This document shows, piece after piece, positions 19,648-28,861 of a DNA stretch of 64,000 bases. Each line of letters begins with the position of its first letter. Within the stretch, counting starts at the first letter, position 1. Position numbers and translations under genes: made by a program. The notes under the pieces are model-generated. The model had not been told where the DNA came from and made no database searches. It saw only the letters and a list, made by a program, of their open reading frames with translations. Where the stretch lies: contig NZ_CP042435.1 of the NCBI RefSeq assembly GCF_007971225.1, positions 1,426,001-1,490,000 of the forward strand. The letters are read 5' to 3'. Source of the DNA: Panacibacter ginsenosidivorans. Lineage in GTDB: Bacteria; Bacteroidota; Bacteroidia; Chitinophagales; Chitinophagaceae.

Positions 19648-20427
19648 ATGATACCCGAGAACGAAACGATTGATTTTATAGAGAAAGGCCATAAGGAATT
19701 CCTCCATCATTTGTCTATTGACTGTGTGCTTTTTGGATACCATGAACACCAGTTAAAAGTGCTGCTTTTGAAATGGAAAGAATCAGATAAATGGTCGCTT
19801 GCCGGTGGCTTTATAAAACTGGAAGAAAATCTTTCAGAGGCAGCTACAAGAATTCTAAAAGAAAGAACCGGCCTTGATGAAATTTTTCTGCAACAGTTCC
19901 AAACTTTTGGTGAGCCAAAGCGCTCTCACAGAAGCAAGGCAGACATTGATCATCTTGAGACAATTACCAAAGGTTCTGTGCCCGCCGATCATTGGTTGCT
20001 GAAAAGAACTGTTTCTATCGGCTATTATGCGGTTACCGAATATTCGAAGGTAAACCCGCACCCTGACCCGCTTTCAGACAAGTGCGAATGGTGGGAAATT
20101 GATTCTGTGCCTAAACTTATTTTTGATCACAATTTTATTCTCGCAGAAGCGCTGAAAGCATTGCGCATGCAGATCTATCATCAACCAATTGGCTATAATT
20201 TATTGCCTGAAAAATTTACGTTGCCCGAGATTCATGATCTCTATGAAACCATTCTTGGCAAAGAATTGGACCGCAGAAATTTTGCTAAAAAACTCATCTC
20301 GCTTGGCCTTATAAAAAAACTGAATGAGCGCAGAAGTATTGGTGCGCATCGCTCTCCCTTCCTGTATAAATTTGACAAACGTAAATATGACAAGGCTTTG
20401 AAAGACGGAATTATATTAGCGTTCTAA
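19648..20427 (+). CDS. Nudix-type transcriptional regulator (NrtR/AraR-like)
   Basis: The 259-residue protein has an N-terminal Nudix domain (about 20-160) and a C-terminal winged-helix domain (about 165-259). The Nudix box reads GGFIKLEENLSEAAT then RILKERTGL. The REUXEE catalytic core is degraded to RILKER, so hydrolysis is unlikely and ligand sensing is expected. The DNA-binding part has FTLPEIHDLYETILGKELDRRNFAKK. In Bacteroidota, members of this family regulate pentose and other sugar genes or NAD metabolism. Position beside a sugar isomerase and an esterase supports sugar control. Target operators were not identified. Confidence 0.85.
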   Translation: MIPENETIDFIEKGHKEFLHHLSIDCVLFGYHEHQLKVLLLKWKESDKWSLAGGFIKLEENLSEAATRILKERTGLDEIFLQQFQTFGEPKRSHRSKADIDHLETITKGSVPADHWLLKRTVSIGYYAVTEYSKVNPHPDPLSDKCEWWEIDSVPKLIFDHNFILAEALKALRMQIYHQPIGYNLLPEKFTLPEIHDLYETILGKELDRRNFAKKLISLGLIKKLNERRSIGAHRSPFLYKFDKRKYDKALKDGIILAF

Positions 20428-20472
20428 AAGGAAGAATTTTTGTACCATGCTGCTTGTCTTTACTCATCGTTC

Positions 20473-20492
20473 CTTGCGTCGCACTCTTGTAC
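20473..20492 (+). repeat. GTAC element copy 11 (forward)
   Basis: CTTGCGTCGCACTCTTGTAC, 45 bases after the regulator's stop. It faces copy 12 between convergent genes. Confidence 0.9.
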
Positions 20493-20587
20493 TGCATTGC
20501 ATTTACCAACAAGTGAAAAGGCGAAAGTGAATAGTATGTTTTGACTTTTCACCTTTCACATCTGACCTGATGAATTCGGTTCTGCAC

Positions 20588-20607
20588 GTACAAGTGAGTG
20601 ACACAAC
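20588..20607 (-). repeat. GTAC element copy 12 (reverse, GTGAGTGACACAAC subfamily)
   Basis: Exact subfamily-B core near the 3' end of the minus-strand esterase gene. It forms a mixed-subfamily inverted pair with copy 11. Confidence 0.9.
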
Positions 20608-20648
20608 GAAGATGCTATGGAAAATAAAATGCCGGTCTCTAAAATTTT

Positions 20649-21803
20649 TTATTTAAATAACAATTGTGTAAATGCTTCCAGGTTTCTGCGCCACACCATC
20701 CAGGTATGTGCGCCGGTTGTTTCTACATTTTTGAAGTTGATATTTTGTTTGGCAAGCCAACTTTCAAAATCTTTATTGGAGAACAATAAAAAATCTGAGG
20801 TTCCGCAGGAGATCCAAAGCAATTTTATTTTATCATTTACTTTTTCGTTTATGCCGGGAAAATTATAATTGTACACAGCAGCATCTGTAGCTTGTTGGTT
20901 TGTAACCGGCATACCAGCACGGCCGGCACCACGATACATGATAAACGCGCTGCTAAAGCCGCCGATCCATTGAAACATGTTCGTGTTGTTAAGCCCTGCA
21001 TATACCGCTTCTGCACCACCCATTGAAAGGCCCGCAATAGCACGTTTGCTGCTTTCTTTTGAAGCATTATAATTTTTTTCAACCTGCGGCATTACTTCAT
21101 TAAGCAAACACTTTGTAAAGTTTTCGAACGACCCATCTCCTATCATTGTTTTAGGCACACCATAACCCAATGTATTTACGACGATCATTGGTTTTATTTT
21201 TACCTGTGCGATAAGATTGTCGAGAATAATATTTTCAAAACCAATTTGTGTCCATGCACGTGCATCATCACCTATGCCATGCAAAAGATATAACACAGGA
21301 TACGTTTCTTTTCTTTTTGCATCATAACCTGGCGGTGTGTACACGTAAAAGTCGCGCTGATCGCCTATTACAGCAGATTTGAAAAGATGTCTTGCAACAG
21401 CGCCATGCGGTACATCCTGCAGTTCCCAATTGTTTGGCGGTGTTGAAGGAACCACAACAAGGCTTTGCCCGTTACCGTAATATCCAAATTTAATAAGCGG
21501 GTTTGAAGGGTCTGTAACGGTAAAACTATCCACTATAAAGTTGTAGGCATATATATCTGGCTGCATAGCTGCAGCAGTTACGCTCCATATACCTTTTGCA
21601 TCTTTTTGCATGGCCTGCACCTTATTATTCAGTGAAAGCATTACTTTATTTGCATAAGGTGCACGAAGACGAAAAAGAATTGTACTGTCTTTTACTTCAG
21701 GTGGCAACGGCAATGTAAAAAGAGAAGGCCTTGCAGAACCATTTGTTTGTGCATTAACTACAGATATTTCAAAGAACAGAAAAAGGAAGAAGACATATTT
21801 CAT
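20649..21803 (-). CDS. Secreted CE1-like esterase with N-terminal E-set domain
   Basis: The 384-residue protein has a signal peptide (MKYVFFLFLFFEISVVNAQ). Residues about 30-120 look like a CBM48-like E-set immunoglobulin fold (FRLRAPYANKVMLSLNNKVQAM, GIWSVTAAAMQPDIYAYNF). Residues about 135-384 form an esterase D/CE1 alpha/beta hydrolase with YPVLYLLHGIGDD, nucleophile elbow GLSMGG (Ser near 258) and catalytic His in GAHTWMVWR. Feruloyl or acetyl xylan esterases of the Fae1/XynZ type have this layout. It probably releases ester groups from hemicellulose. It is convergent with the Nudix regulator. Confidence 0.88.
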   Translation of the reverse strand: MKYVFFLFLFFEISVVNAQTNGSARPSLFTLPLPPEVKDSTILFRLRAPYANKVMLSLNNKVQAMQKDAKGIWSVTAAAMQPDIYAYNFIVDSFTVTDPSNPLIKFGYYGNGQSLVVVPSTPPNNWELQDVPHGAVARHLFKSAVIGDQRDFYVYTPPGYDAKRKETYPVLYLLHGIGDDARAWTQIGFENIILDNLIAQVKIKPMIVVNTLGYGVPKTMIGDGSFENFTKCLLNEVMPQVEKNYNASKESSKRAIAGLSMGGAEAVYAGLNNTNMFQWIGGFSSAFIMYRGAGRAGMPVTNQQATDAAVYNYNFPGINEKVNDKIKLLWISCGTSDFLLFSNKDFESWLAKQNINFKNVETTGAHTWMVWRRNLEAFTQLLFK

Positions 21804-21903
21804 ACCAGGCTTTTTTAATTTTTCATTCCATATTGTAAAATGAAAATTACCTGATTTTGTTTATACCCCTTCTTCCTTTTTAACTTTTTACGGTTATAGT
21901 ATG

Positions 21904-22095
21904 TTATAAAAATTTCTTCAGCCCGTTAATGGAAACCTGTGGCATCAACACTCTATTATCTTTTTCCGTTACTATATCTTTGGCAAGATCGAAGGTTGCT
22001 GTTTGTTTTATATTTATTGAAGAAGCGCCGATCTTAACGGTATATGTTCCTGATTCAGCGATCCATAAAGTAGATGACGTATCAGCTTGCAGCAT
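21904..22095 (-). pseudogene. Orphan C-terminal fragment of a GH3 glycosidase
   Basis: The 63 residues read like the tail of the fibronectin-III-like domain of GH3 enzymes: TLWIAESGTYTVKIGASS, NIKQTATFDL, then a PQVSINGLK ending that is typical of family C-termini. No GH3 catalytic sequence lies upstream; instead GTAC element copy 13 begins about ten bases before the first Met and an in-frame stop lies just beyond. The fragment therefore looks like the remains of a GH3 gene whose 5' part was deleted at or near the repeat. Expression as a short protein is possible but unlikely. It is not the missing tail of the intact GH3 gene at 14845, which is 5 kb away. Confidence 0.72.
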
Positions 22096-22106
22096 TTTAT
22101 TCTAAA

Positions 22107-22126
22107 GTACAAGTGTGCGACGCAAC
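22107..22126 (-). repeat. GTAC element copy 13 (reverse)
   Basis: Exact core. It sits at the break of the GH3 remnant and about 35 bases from the 3' end of the gene at 22162. Confidence 0.9.
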
Positions 22127-22161
22127 GATGATGCACAAAGAACTTTAGCCGGGAACAAAAT

Positions 22162-22878
22162 CTATTTACCAGGCATATCAAAAATCTTTTCATCGACAGA
22201 TCCATTGATCTCAACTTTCTTTCTCGTTATATCTAAAGTAAATTGCCCCATATCTATGTTTACAGCGTATGGCATAAAAATGCCATAATCTGTTTTTTGA
22301 TAATCCGAAAGTGTAGTGATTACAGTTACTTCCTGGCCCATTGCCATACCCTTCTTCACAGTTTCAATAACATAATAGGTTGCAGGATCAATATAAAAAA
22401 CAGTTTCTGCATTGTACTTATTGGTGTATTTGATCTTATATGCATTTATTTCTCCTATTTTTTCCTGACCGATCAATTCTACTTTAGCGCCATTGGCTGC
22501 ATAATTTATCAAAGGATCGGGAAGATAAATGTCGTCTGATGCAATTTTGAAATCATCATCAGACATTGCTGTTGCATCAGAAGCACCTGCAAAAGGGTTG
22601 ATCATCCAGCCGCTTTTATCAGTTACTGCCTGTACAATGTTTTGCCCGTTAAAATCTGTTTCATTTTTGTAGCCTTTGCCAGCTATTACGGTTGTTTTTG
22701 TGGGTGCATCATTGCCCATAACGGCAGTACTGCTTTCTACATACAGAGAAGTTATTTTTGCTATGAGGTCTTTTCCGCCTACTGCATCAATATGTTTTGC
22801 AATTATTTCATCGGCAGTTTGTGCTTTGGCGATCGTTACAATAAAAAACGCGAATAAGGTGAGCAGGTAAGTTCTCAT
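22162..22878 (-). CDS. LolA-like exported protein
   Basis: The start at 22878 is preferred because MRTYLLTLFAFFIVTIAKAQ is a good signal peptide; an earlier Met would add 16 non-signal residues. The ~238-residue mature protein starts TADEIIAKHIDAVGGKDLIAKITSL, a segment shared by many Bacteroidota outer-membrane lipoprotein-sorting (LolA/LolB-fold) and insulinase-associated proteins. It continues with long alternating beta strands including VELIGQEKIGEINAYKIKYTNK and FYIDPATYYVIETV. A lipid- or hydrophobe-carrying half-barrel is likely. The partner is unknown. The TonB-type receptor gene lies upstream on the same strand, so joint transcription is possible. Confidence 0.75.
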   Translation of the reverse strand: MRTYLLTLFAFFIVTIAKAQTADEIIAKHIDAVGGKDLIAKITSLYVESSTAVMGNDAPTKTTVIAGKGYKNETDFNGQNIVQAVTDKSGWMINPFAGASDATAMSDDDFKIASDDIYLPDPLINYAANGAKVELIGQEKIGEINAYKIKYTNKYNAETVFYIDPATYYVIETVKKGMAMGQEVTVITTLSDYQKTDYGIFMPYAVNIDMGQFTLDITRKKVEINGSVDEKIFDMPGK

Positions 22879-23001
22879 TGATTTAATTTTTTGGAAATCT
22901 AATATAGCAAAACTGTTTGGATGCAAGATTTAAAAATAAGCGTGAACAATTTTTTTGCCCGAATTTGTTCCCAATTCATTTCATTCCCCACGCTTAATAT
23001 G

Positions 23002-25647
23002 TTATTGCATTCCCTGTGTAGCACCCTGCATACCTTCGCCCTGGCTCTTCATATTCTGGCGCTTGAATAAAGCCACATCCATTTTTCCAAAACGATACGT
23101 GAAATTCAACCGCACCATCTGTGGATTATTTAAGCGATAGTAATTCTGTGTAAAGTATTCGCTGTACGAATATTGATCCTGTTTACGTGTTTTAAAAATG
23201 TCGCTGATACTAAGTGTAATTGCAGCAGCATTGTTCTTAAGAAAAGTTTTCTTGAAAGCCATATCCACGCCCCAGAATGGTCTGATATAACCTTGTGATG
23301 AAGACTGTGCCTGCGACATTGGTGGCCCCATTTGACCTGTGTTATTATTCACAGGAAGGTTCGTTTTGCTTTGGTAGTCTCCACTTAACTGTATGGTAAA
23401 ATTCTTTGGCAATTTAAAGTTGTTATTGATCTTTCCAAACCAACTCCAGATTGCAGCCTGCGAAGTGCCATTGATATTATCTGTATTGATCTTAGAATTA
23501 TATATGTTTATATTGGCTGTAAGATCCCACCACTTTTTAAGATAGTTTACAGAAGTTGCTTCTGCACCATAACTGTAACTTGAATTAGCATTTACATAAG
23601 TACTGATAAGGTCTTCATTACCTGTAACAGGGTTAATAGATTTATCCAGGTAATTGGTGATCAGGTCTGTTGTTTGTTTAAAATAAATTGAAGTAAGAAT
23701 GGTATTATTTCCCTTCAATGTTTTTGTATAAGACATTTCGAGAGAGTTGGTAAACTCAGGCTTTAAATTCGGGTTTCCTTTTCTTATACTAAGACTGTCT
23801 GTATAATCAACATAAGGTATCAACTGAAAGAAATTTGGCCTTCTTACCCTGCGTGTATAACTCAACTGCACTTCCTGCTTATTTTTCAGTTTCTGACTAA
23901 AGAATACGGATGGAAATAAGCTCACAGGATATTTGTTACTGAATGTCTCTCCCGTATTACTCAGCTCACCTTTATAATTGGAGCTCTCTGCACGCAAACC
24001 AACTTTATACCCAAAATCCTTTATAGAACTTGTAAATGAAACATACGCTGCGTAAACATTATCGTGGTTGCTATAGTTATTGGTAGCAGAAGGTATCTTT
24101 ATAAATTCAGAACCTCCAACGCCCTGGATAAATGTTTCGTTATCGTTCTTAATCCTGTTCATTTGTGCACGTAACCCAGTTTCTAATTTTGTCTTATCAG
24201 TTATAGGTTTCACATAATCGGTCTGTAAAGTAAGAAACCTGTTGCCCCCGCTGCTGATCACTTGTTGCAATTGTGAACCACCAGCAATACCTCCTTCATA
24301 ATAATTGGTGGTGTACATAGAATTCCCTTCATTCTTACCATTAAAAAAGTTTCCGTCAACTGTTAGTTCCTCACCTGCTTTAGGAAAATTATATTTCATG
24401 CCACCCTGCAAACCTGTAGCGTTAAATTGTCTGGTGCTGTTTGAAAATCTTTGACTGTAACTGCTTGCCACAGCACCTGTTTTGAAAATACTATCGGTAG
24501 TAATATCAATAGTTTCGTTGGGCTTGAATTCACCATGCACCTTTATTACAGCAAGCGATAATGTAGTTCTGTTGGTAACAAAATAATCAAGCCCCACTCT
24601 GCCAAACATAAACCCACCATTGGTTTTATTAAGATTACTCTGGTAAACATGTGCCTGTGTATCGCCAAAATTTAAACGGTCAGTAGTGCCCGTTGTTCTG
24701 TTACGCATCTGGTTTACCATTACTGCAGCAGATAAATTTATTTTTCCCTCTCTTACATTAAAATTACCACCACCATTTACACCGCCACGCCTGTCAACAC
24801 CTGCCATCAGATTACCATTATAACCAGTCTTTTTATTTTTCTTCAAAACAATATTTAATATTCCGGCGTTACCACCAGAAGCATCATATTTTGCCGAAGG
24901 ATTTGTAATTACTTCTACACTTTCAATAGCATCTGCAGGTATCTGATCGAGTGATAAAGTTGTAGGCCGTCCATCAATATATATCTGTGGTGCGGCATTG
25001 CGCAGTTTTACATTACCATCAATATCTACCTGTAGTGATGGTACATTTTTCATCACATCCAAAGCTGTGCCACCGGCACTTACAATATTCTTGTCTACAT
25101 TAAATACTTTTTTATCAATATCCATTTTTAATGCTGAAGTAGATGCCGTAACTGTTACACCCGCAAGCTGTTTTTCATCTTGTACAAGAGATATATTGCC
25201 AAGGTCTTTATCTACATTGTTCAGCATATTGCTCATGCCACTCATTTGTTGTGTGGCGCCTGCACCGGGCTTTGTTGCATTAGGATCCATTTTCATTTGG
25301 AATGCAACGGCTTGCTCTACCGGTTTAAAACCTACAGCAGATATCTTTAATTTTAGCTGACCAAACAATGGAAGTTGCTCAAAGCTAAATTCACCATTTG
25401 CTTTAGTGGTCAGACCATTTAGCAATAATTCTTTTTTCTTTTTAGAAACGGTATCAAATTTTGTTTGCAGCAGCAATACAGAAACTTCACTAACCGGTTT
25501 GCCAAGGCTATCCACTATCTTACCATAGATATGACCAATATTCATTGCCTGTGCATTGCCTTTGCCTCCGGGTGCTGCACCAGGAAATTGTGCCATAAGA
25601 TCAGCAGTCACTATCATCGCACATACAACTAGTAAAAACCTTCTCAT
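23002..25647 (-). CDS. TonB-receptor-like outer-membrane protein with carboxypeptidase-regulatory domain
   Basis: The 881-residue protein has a signal peptide (MRRFLLVVCAMIVTADLMAQ), a CarboxypepD-regulatory-like beta sandwich (about 38-130: IYGKIVDSLGKPVSEVSVLLLQ), a plug-like region (TALDVMKNVPSLQVDIDGNVKLRNA through ESVEVITNPSAKYDASGG) and a large outer-membrane barrel (about 270-881). The barrel matches the OMP beta-barrel family 3 common in Bacteroidota, ending in YRLNNPQMVRLNFTYRFGK. There is no SusD partner and no TonB box was identified. It may import a metal, peptide or sugar; substrate unknown. A Gly/Gln-rich tail follows the last strand. Confidence 0.85.
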   Translation of the reverse strand: MRRFLLVVCAMIVTADLMAQFPGAAPGGKGNAQAMNIGHIYGKIVDSLGKPVSEVSVLLLQTKFDTVSKKKKELLLNGLTTKANGEFSFEQLPLFGQLKLKISAVGFKPVEQAVAFQMKMDPNATKPGAGATQQMSGMSNMLNNVDKDLGNISLVQDEKQLAGVTVTASTSALKMDIDKKVFNVDKNIVSAGGTALDVMKNVPSLQVDIDGNVKLRNAAPQIYIDGRPTTLSLDQIPADAIESVEVITNPSAKYDASGGNAGILNIVLKKNKKTGYNGNLMAGVDRRGGVNGGGNFNVREGKINLSAAVMVNQMRNRTTGTTDRLNFGDTQAHVYQSNLNKTNGGFMFGRVGLDYFVTNRTTLSLAVIKVHGEFKPNETIDITTDSIFKTGAVASSYSQRFSNSTRQFNATGLQGGMKYNFPKAGEELTVDGNFFNGKNEGNSMYTTNYYEGGIAGGSQLQQVISSGGNRFLTLQTDYVKPITDKTKLETGLRAQMNRIKNDNETFIQGVGGSEFIKIPSATNNYSNHDNVYAAYVSFTSSIKDFGYKVGLRAESSNYKGELSNTGETFSNKYPVSLFPSVFFSQKLKNKQEVQLSYTRRVRRPNFFQLIPYVDYTDSLSIRKGNPNLKPEFTNSLEMSYTKTLKGNNTILTSIYFKQTTDLITNYLDKSINPVTGNEDLISTYVNANSSYSYGAEATSVNYLKKWWDLTANINIYNSKINTDNINGTSQAAIWSWFGKINNNFKLPKNFTIQLSGDYQSKTNLPVNNNTGQMGPPMSQAQSSSQGYIRPFWGVDMAFKKTFLKNNAAAITLSISDIFKTRKQDQYSYSEYFTQNYYRLNNPQMVRLNFTYRFGKMDVALFKRQNMKSQGEGMQGATQGMQ

Positions 25648-25806
25648 AATTATTTTTTTGATGATGCAAAAGTATATTGCGTATAAATGACAGATTGTTC
25701 AAATGAGACAATGCCATAAAATGTTGCGACGAAAAGAAGAAAGTTAGTTTGAAAGAGAATACTAACAGCCGTTATGAGACCGGCTATGTATATGAATTAA
25801 TCTTCC

Positions 25807-25826
25807 GTTGCGTCGCACTCTTGTAC
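25807..25826 (+). repeat. GTAC element copy 14 (forward)
   Basis: Exact core GTTGCGTCGCACTCTTGTAC, between two minus-strand genes. An ACCGGCT palindrome remnant lies upstream. Confidence 0.9.
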
Positions 25827-25894
25827 GTTTATATAACAAGTGAGCAAATAAAAGCTGGACCAACAGTAATAAATTTAGATATTAAGTAAATAAC

Positions 25895-25923
25895 AAAAGG
25901 CTGTTGAAAAACAACAGCCTTTT
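25895..25923 (-). terminator. Terminator of the small OMP gene
   Basis: AAAAGGCTGTTG and CAACAGCCTTTT form a perfect 12-bp stem around five A. It lies 20 bases past the minus-strand stop at 25943. Confidence 0.88.
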
Positions 25924-25942
25924 ACATATACTATTTTCAATC

Positions 25943-26542
25943 TTAAAATCTTACCGCAGCACCTATCTGTACACCGGTATTTAACTTATACGCTTCTGAT
26001 GATTTTGTTACATCAACAAGGCCTTGTGTATACCTGCCGTATATACCAAAATGATCAGTAAAGTTTACGCCTAATCCTGCATTAACACCCAAATCAACTT
26101 TACGATATCCTCCATCTACTGCAATTTTATCCTCACCCGTCGGAGCGTTCTTTGTTTTTGAGTTTATCAATAAACCCACCTGCGGCCCCATTTCTACATA
26201 AAATCTTTTTGCAGGATAATATTGCATCATAAATGGCGCTTGTATATAATCAAGTGCCAAAACTCTTTTCTGGCCTTCATCTGTCATATACTTTTGTCCT
26301 TGTGCAGAGTACAATAATTCAGGTTGAAAGCACCAGTTTTTATTAATGGTATGATGAACAAATATACCTGCATGTGCTGTAACTCTTTGGTCACCTTCAA
26401 AGTTTGAAATACCTGTAAGACTAAGACCACCTTTAATACCCATTTTAGGCATTGTATAATGGCTTTTGCTATCCTGGGCATTCGATGTATTCATGATCAT
26501 AGCCAATGCAACTATTGATGCCCCTAACATAATTCTTTTCAT
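25943..26542 (-). CDS. Small outer-membrane beta-barrel protein (PorT/OmpX-like)
   Basis: The 199-residue protein has a signal peptide (MKRIMLGASIVALAMIMNTSNAQ) followed by alternating amphipathic strands: GIKGGLSLTGISNFEG, AGIFVHHTINKNWCFQPELLYSAQG, APFMMQYYPAKRFYVEMGPQVGLLI, VDLGVNAGLGVNFTDHFGIYGRYTQGL and a terminal TGVQIGAAVRF strand. This is the usual outer-membrane beta-barrel domain 2 pattern of about eight strands. Function is unknown; structural or porin-like roles are usual. It has its own terminator and is bracketed by GTAC copies 14 and 15. Confidence 0.85.
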   Translation of the reverse strand: MKRIMLGASIVALAMIMNTSNAQDSKSHYTMPKMGIKGGLSLTGISNFEGDQRVTAHAGIFVHHTINKNWCFQPELLYSAQGQKYMTDEGQKRVLALDYIQAPFMMQYYPAKRFYVEMGPQVGLLINSKTKNAPTGEDKIAVDGGYRKVDLGVNAGLGVNFTDHFGIYGRYTQGLVDVTKSSEAYKLNTGVQIGAAVRF

Positions 26543-26948
26543 AGATTCATTTTTTGATTCACATTATAAATTTTCAAACCCTGTGCCAGCAGTTAAAAGG
26601 TATGGTAAACATTTACCTTTATCTGCGCTATTCCCTTTGTGCATAATGGTTTTAGCAGTCACCCCTTAGCTATTTCAATTTCATAATTACTAGTGTTAAA
26701 TGTGGGGAATGTGAGGAAAGTAACGGACAGAATATTCATTTTTCAGCACAAAAATATACTTTGTGGCAAATATTGTTTTTACAAGCTCAATTAAGAGTAA
26801 AACGTACAAGTGAGTGACACAACAGGTGATGCCATGAAAAACACTTGCCAGTTCCAAAAAATTTCATACTCTTTTCTTAATAAACAGCTATAAATAATCG
26901 CCTGTTCAAAAATTTCTATTTCTTTGCGGGGAATCAAGCACGCATAAG
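26543..26948. other. Divergent intergenic region of 406 bases
   Basis: It holds the promoters of the OMP gene (minus) and ddl (plus) and GTAC element copy 15. No riboswitch-like structure was recognised. Confidence 0.45.
26804..26823 (-). repeat. GTAC element copy 15 (reverse, GTGAGTGACACAAC subfamily)
   Basis: Exact subfamily-B core followed by AGGTGATGCCATGAAAAAC, a downstream half almost identical to that of copy 25. Confidence 0.9.
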
Positions 26949-27932
26949 ATGAAAAAAAGAATTGCATTGGTTACCGGTGGATATAGTGGCGAGGCCCAGA
27001 TAAGTTATAAAAGCGCTATTACCGTTGCACAAAATGTGGACAGAGAAAAATTTGACCTTTATACAATTGATATATGCAAAGAAGGCTGGTTATATGATGA
27101 TGGCAAAGGCAATCGTACGCCTGTTGATATGAATGATTTTTCTATAAATTTTGATGGCAATAAGCTAACTTTTGATGCAGCTTTGATGTGCATTCACGGC
27201 AACCCCGGCGAAGATGGCAAACTGCAGGGCTATTTTGATATGCTGAAAATTCCTTACACCAGTTGCGATGCTGCAACCAGTGCCTTGACCTTTAATAAAA
27301 GGTATACAGTTGCGGTTGCAGCATTCAGTGGCATTCGTGTGGCCCGTTCTGTATTGCTTATAAAGAACAGGTTTACGAATCCTGAAGAAATCATTAATAA
27401 TTTACAGTTCCCTGTTTTTGTAAAACCCAATAACGGCGGATCGAGCATTGGGATGAGTAAAGTAAACAATGCATCGGAAGAACTAGGTGCAGCAATTGAG
27501 AAAGCATTTAATGAAGATGACCAGGTATTGGTGGAAGAATTTATACAAGGCCGAGAATTAACGATCGGTGTATTCAGAAAAAATAATGAAATCATTACAT
27601 TGCCGATGACAGAGATCATCTCTCAAAAAGAGTTCTTTGATTTTGAAGCAAAATACCTTGGTAAAAGTGAAGAAATAACACCTGCAGAGGTAGATGAAAC
27701 TGTTGCAGAAAAAATAAGAGCAGCAGCCAAAAAAATTTACCAGGTATTTAACTGTAAAGGTATTGTGAGAATTGATTTCATATACAATGAAAAAGCTGCG
27801 GAACCGTTTATGCTGGAGATCAATACCGTGCCGGGGCAAAGTGAAGCCAGTCTTGTGCCGCAACAGGTAAAAGCCATGGGCTGGACACTGAAAGAATTTT
27901 ATACAGCAGTAATTGAAGAAGCATTTGTGTAG
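26949..27932 (+). CDS. ddl: D-alanine--D-alanine ligase
   Basis: The 327-residue protein is an ATP-grasp ligase that joins two D-Ala for peptidoglycan synthesis in the cytoplasm. Visible signatures: N-terminal VTGGYSGEAQISYKSA, CIHGNPGEDGKLQGYFDML, central ATP-binding VKPNNGGSSIGMSKV, EEFIQGRELTIGV, and the C-terminal metal-binding FMLEINTVPGQSEASLVPQQ. Length matches the family (about 300-370). The next gene encodes a PASTA-domain membrane protein, a pairing often seen in Bacteroidota and consistent with cell-wall work. Confidence 0.95.
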   Translation: MKKRIALVTGGYSGEAQISYKSAITVAQNVDREKFDLYTIDICKEGWLYDDGKGNRTPVDMNDFSINFDGNKLTFDAALMCIHGNPGEDGKLQGYFDMLKIPYTSCDAATSALTFNKRYTVAVAAFSGIRVARSVLLIKNRFTNPEEIINNLQFPVFVKPNNGGSSIGMSKVNNASEELGAAIEKAFNEDDQVLVEEFIQGRELTIGVFRKNNEIITLPMTEIISQKEFFDFEAKYLGKSEEITPAEVDETVAEKIRAAAKKIYQVFNCKGIVRIDFIYNEKAAEPFMLEINTVPGQSEASLVPQQVKAMGWTLKEFYTAVIEEAFV

Positions 27933-28023
27933 TGATTTCGATATATGATGTTTGATTTCGGAATTGAAATAACAGATCGCCATTTTAGCAATATTCAAAC
28001 TTTACAATAACAAAATATATTTC

Positions 28024-28836
28024 GTGTTTAAATTCATCACACACAAATCTTTCCTGGTAAACCTGCTGGTAATAATATTGTTGGTGGGTATGCTGATCTT
28101 TTTATTTTTCAGTTTGCTTGGTGTACTTACCAATCACAATGAAACACAGAAGGTGCCCTCGGTTACAGGAAGAACTTATGATGAAGCAAAAAAGATACTC
28201 GAAGCTGCAGGTTTTGAAACAGGCATACAGGATTCTGTTTATGCAGATACGGCAAGGCCACTGCAGGTTATGCGCCAGTCACCCGATGTAGATGCGTCAG
28301 TAAAAGCAGGCAGAACAGTTTATTTAACTATAAACCGTGCAGTACCTCCACAGGTTGAAATGCCCGACCTGCGTGGCTTTTCCATCAAAAGTGCAACCCT
28401 GTATTTACAAAGCCTTGGTTTAAAAGTTGGCGATACAAGTTATGTGTACGATATAGCACGCAATGCAGTAAAAGAGCAATCATATAATGGCAAACCAATT
28501 ACACCAGGCACCAAAATAAATATGGGCAGCAGTATTAGTCTGGTTATTGGCAATGGTGTAAGCGATATTGAATTAGACGTGCCAAATCTTGTGGGTATGA
28601 CGGTGAATGATGCCCGTTCTTTGCTTAGCAGTTATAATATTGTGATGGGTGCTATCATTCCGCTTGACGCCGTATCTGATACCGCTAATGCTTTTGTGGT
28701 AAATCAAAAACCGATCGAGTTTAATACAGAAGCAGATGGCACCACCACAAAAAATAAAATAAGGCCCGGACAAATCATGGATATTTGGATCAGTAAGCAA
28801 AAGCTGGTAACAGCACCGCCTGAACAAGCTCAATAA
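28024..28836 (+). CDS. Membrane-anchored PASTA-domain protein
   Basis: The start appears to be GTG (28024) because no in-frame ATG precedes the transmembrane segment. The 270 residues comprise one N-terminal membrane helix (LLVIILLVGMLIFLFFSLLG) and three PASTA domains (about 42-108, 112-182, 188-260), each with the VPxxxGxxxxEA pattern (KVPSVTGRTYDEAKKILEAAG, EMPDLRGFSIKSATLYLQSLG, DVPNLVGMTVNDARSLLSS). PASTA domains bind peptidoglycan or muropeptides. There is no kinase or transpeptidase domain. Together with the adjacent ddl this suggests a cell-wall sensor or scaffold role. Confidence 0.88.
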   Translation: MFKFITHKSFLVNLLVIILLVGMLIFLFFSLLGVLTNHNETQKVPSVTGRTYDEAKKILEAAGFETGIQDSVYADTARPLQVMRQSPDVDASVKAGRTVYLTINRAVPPQVEMPDLRGFSIKSATLYLQSLGLKVGDTSYVYDIARNAVKEQSYNGKPITPGTKINMGSSISLVIGNGVSDIELDVPNLVGMTVNDARSLLSSYNIVMGAIIPLDAVSDTANAFVVNQKPIEFNTEADGTTTKNKIRPGQIMDIWISKQKLVTAPPEQAQ

Positions 28837-28861
28837 TTAATCACTATAAACTTTTTATACT

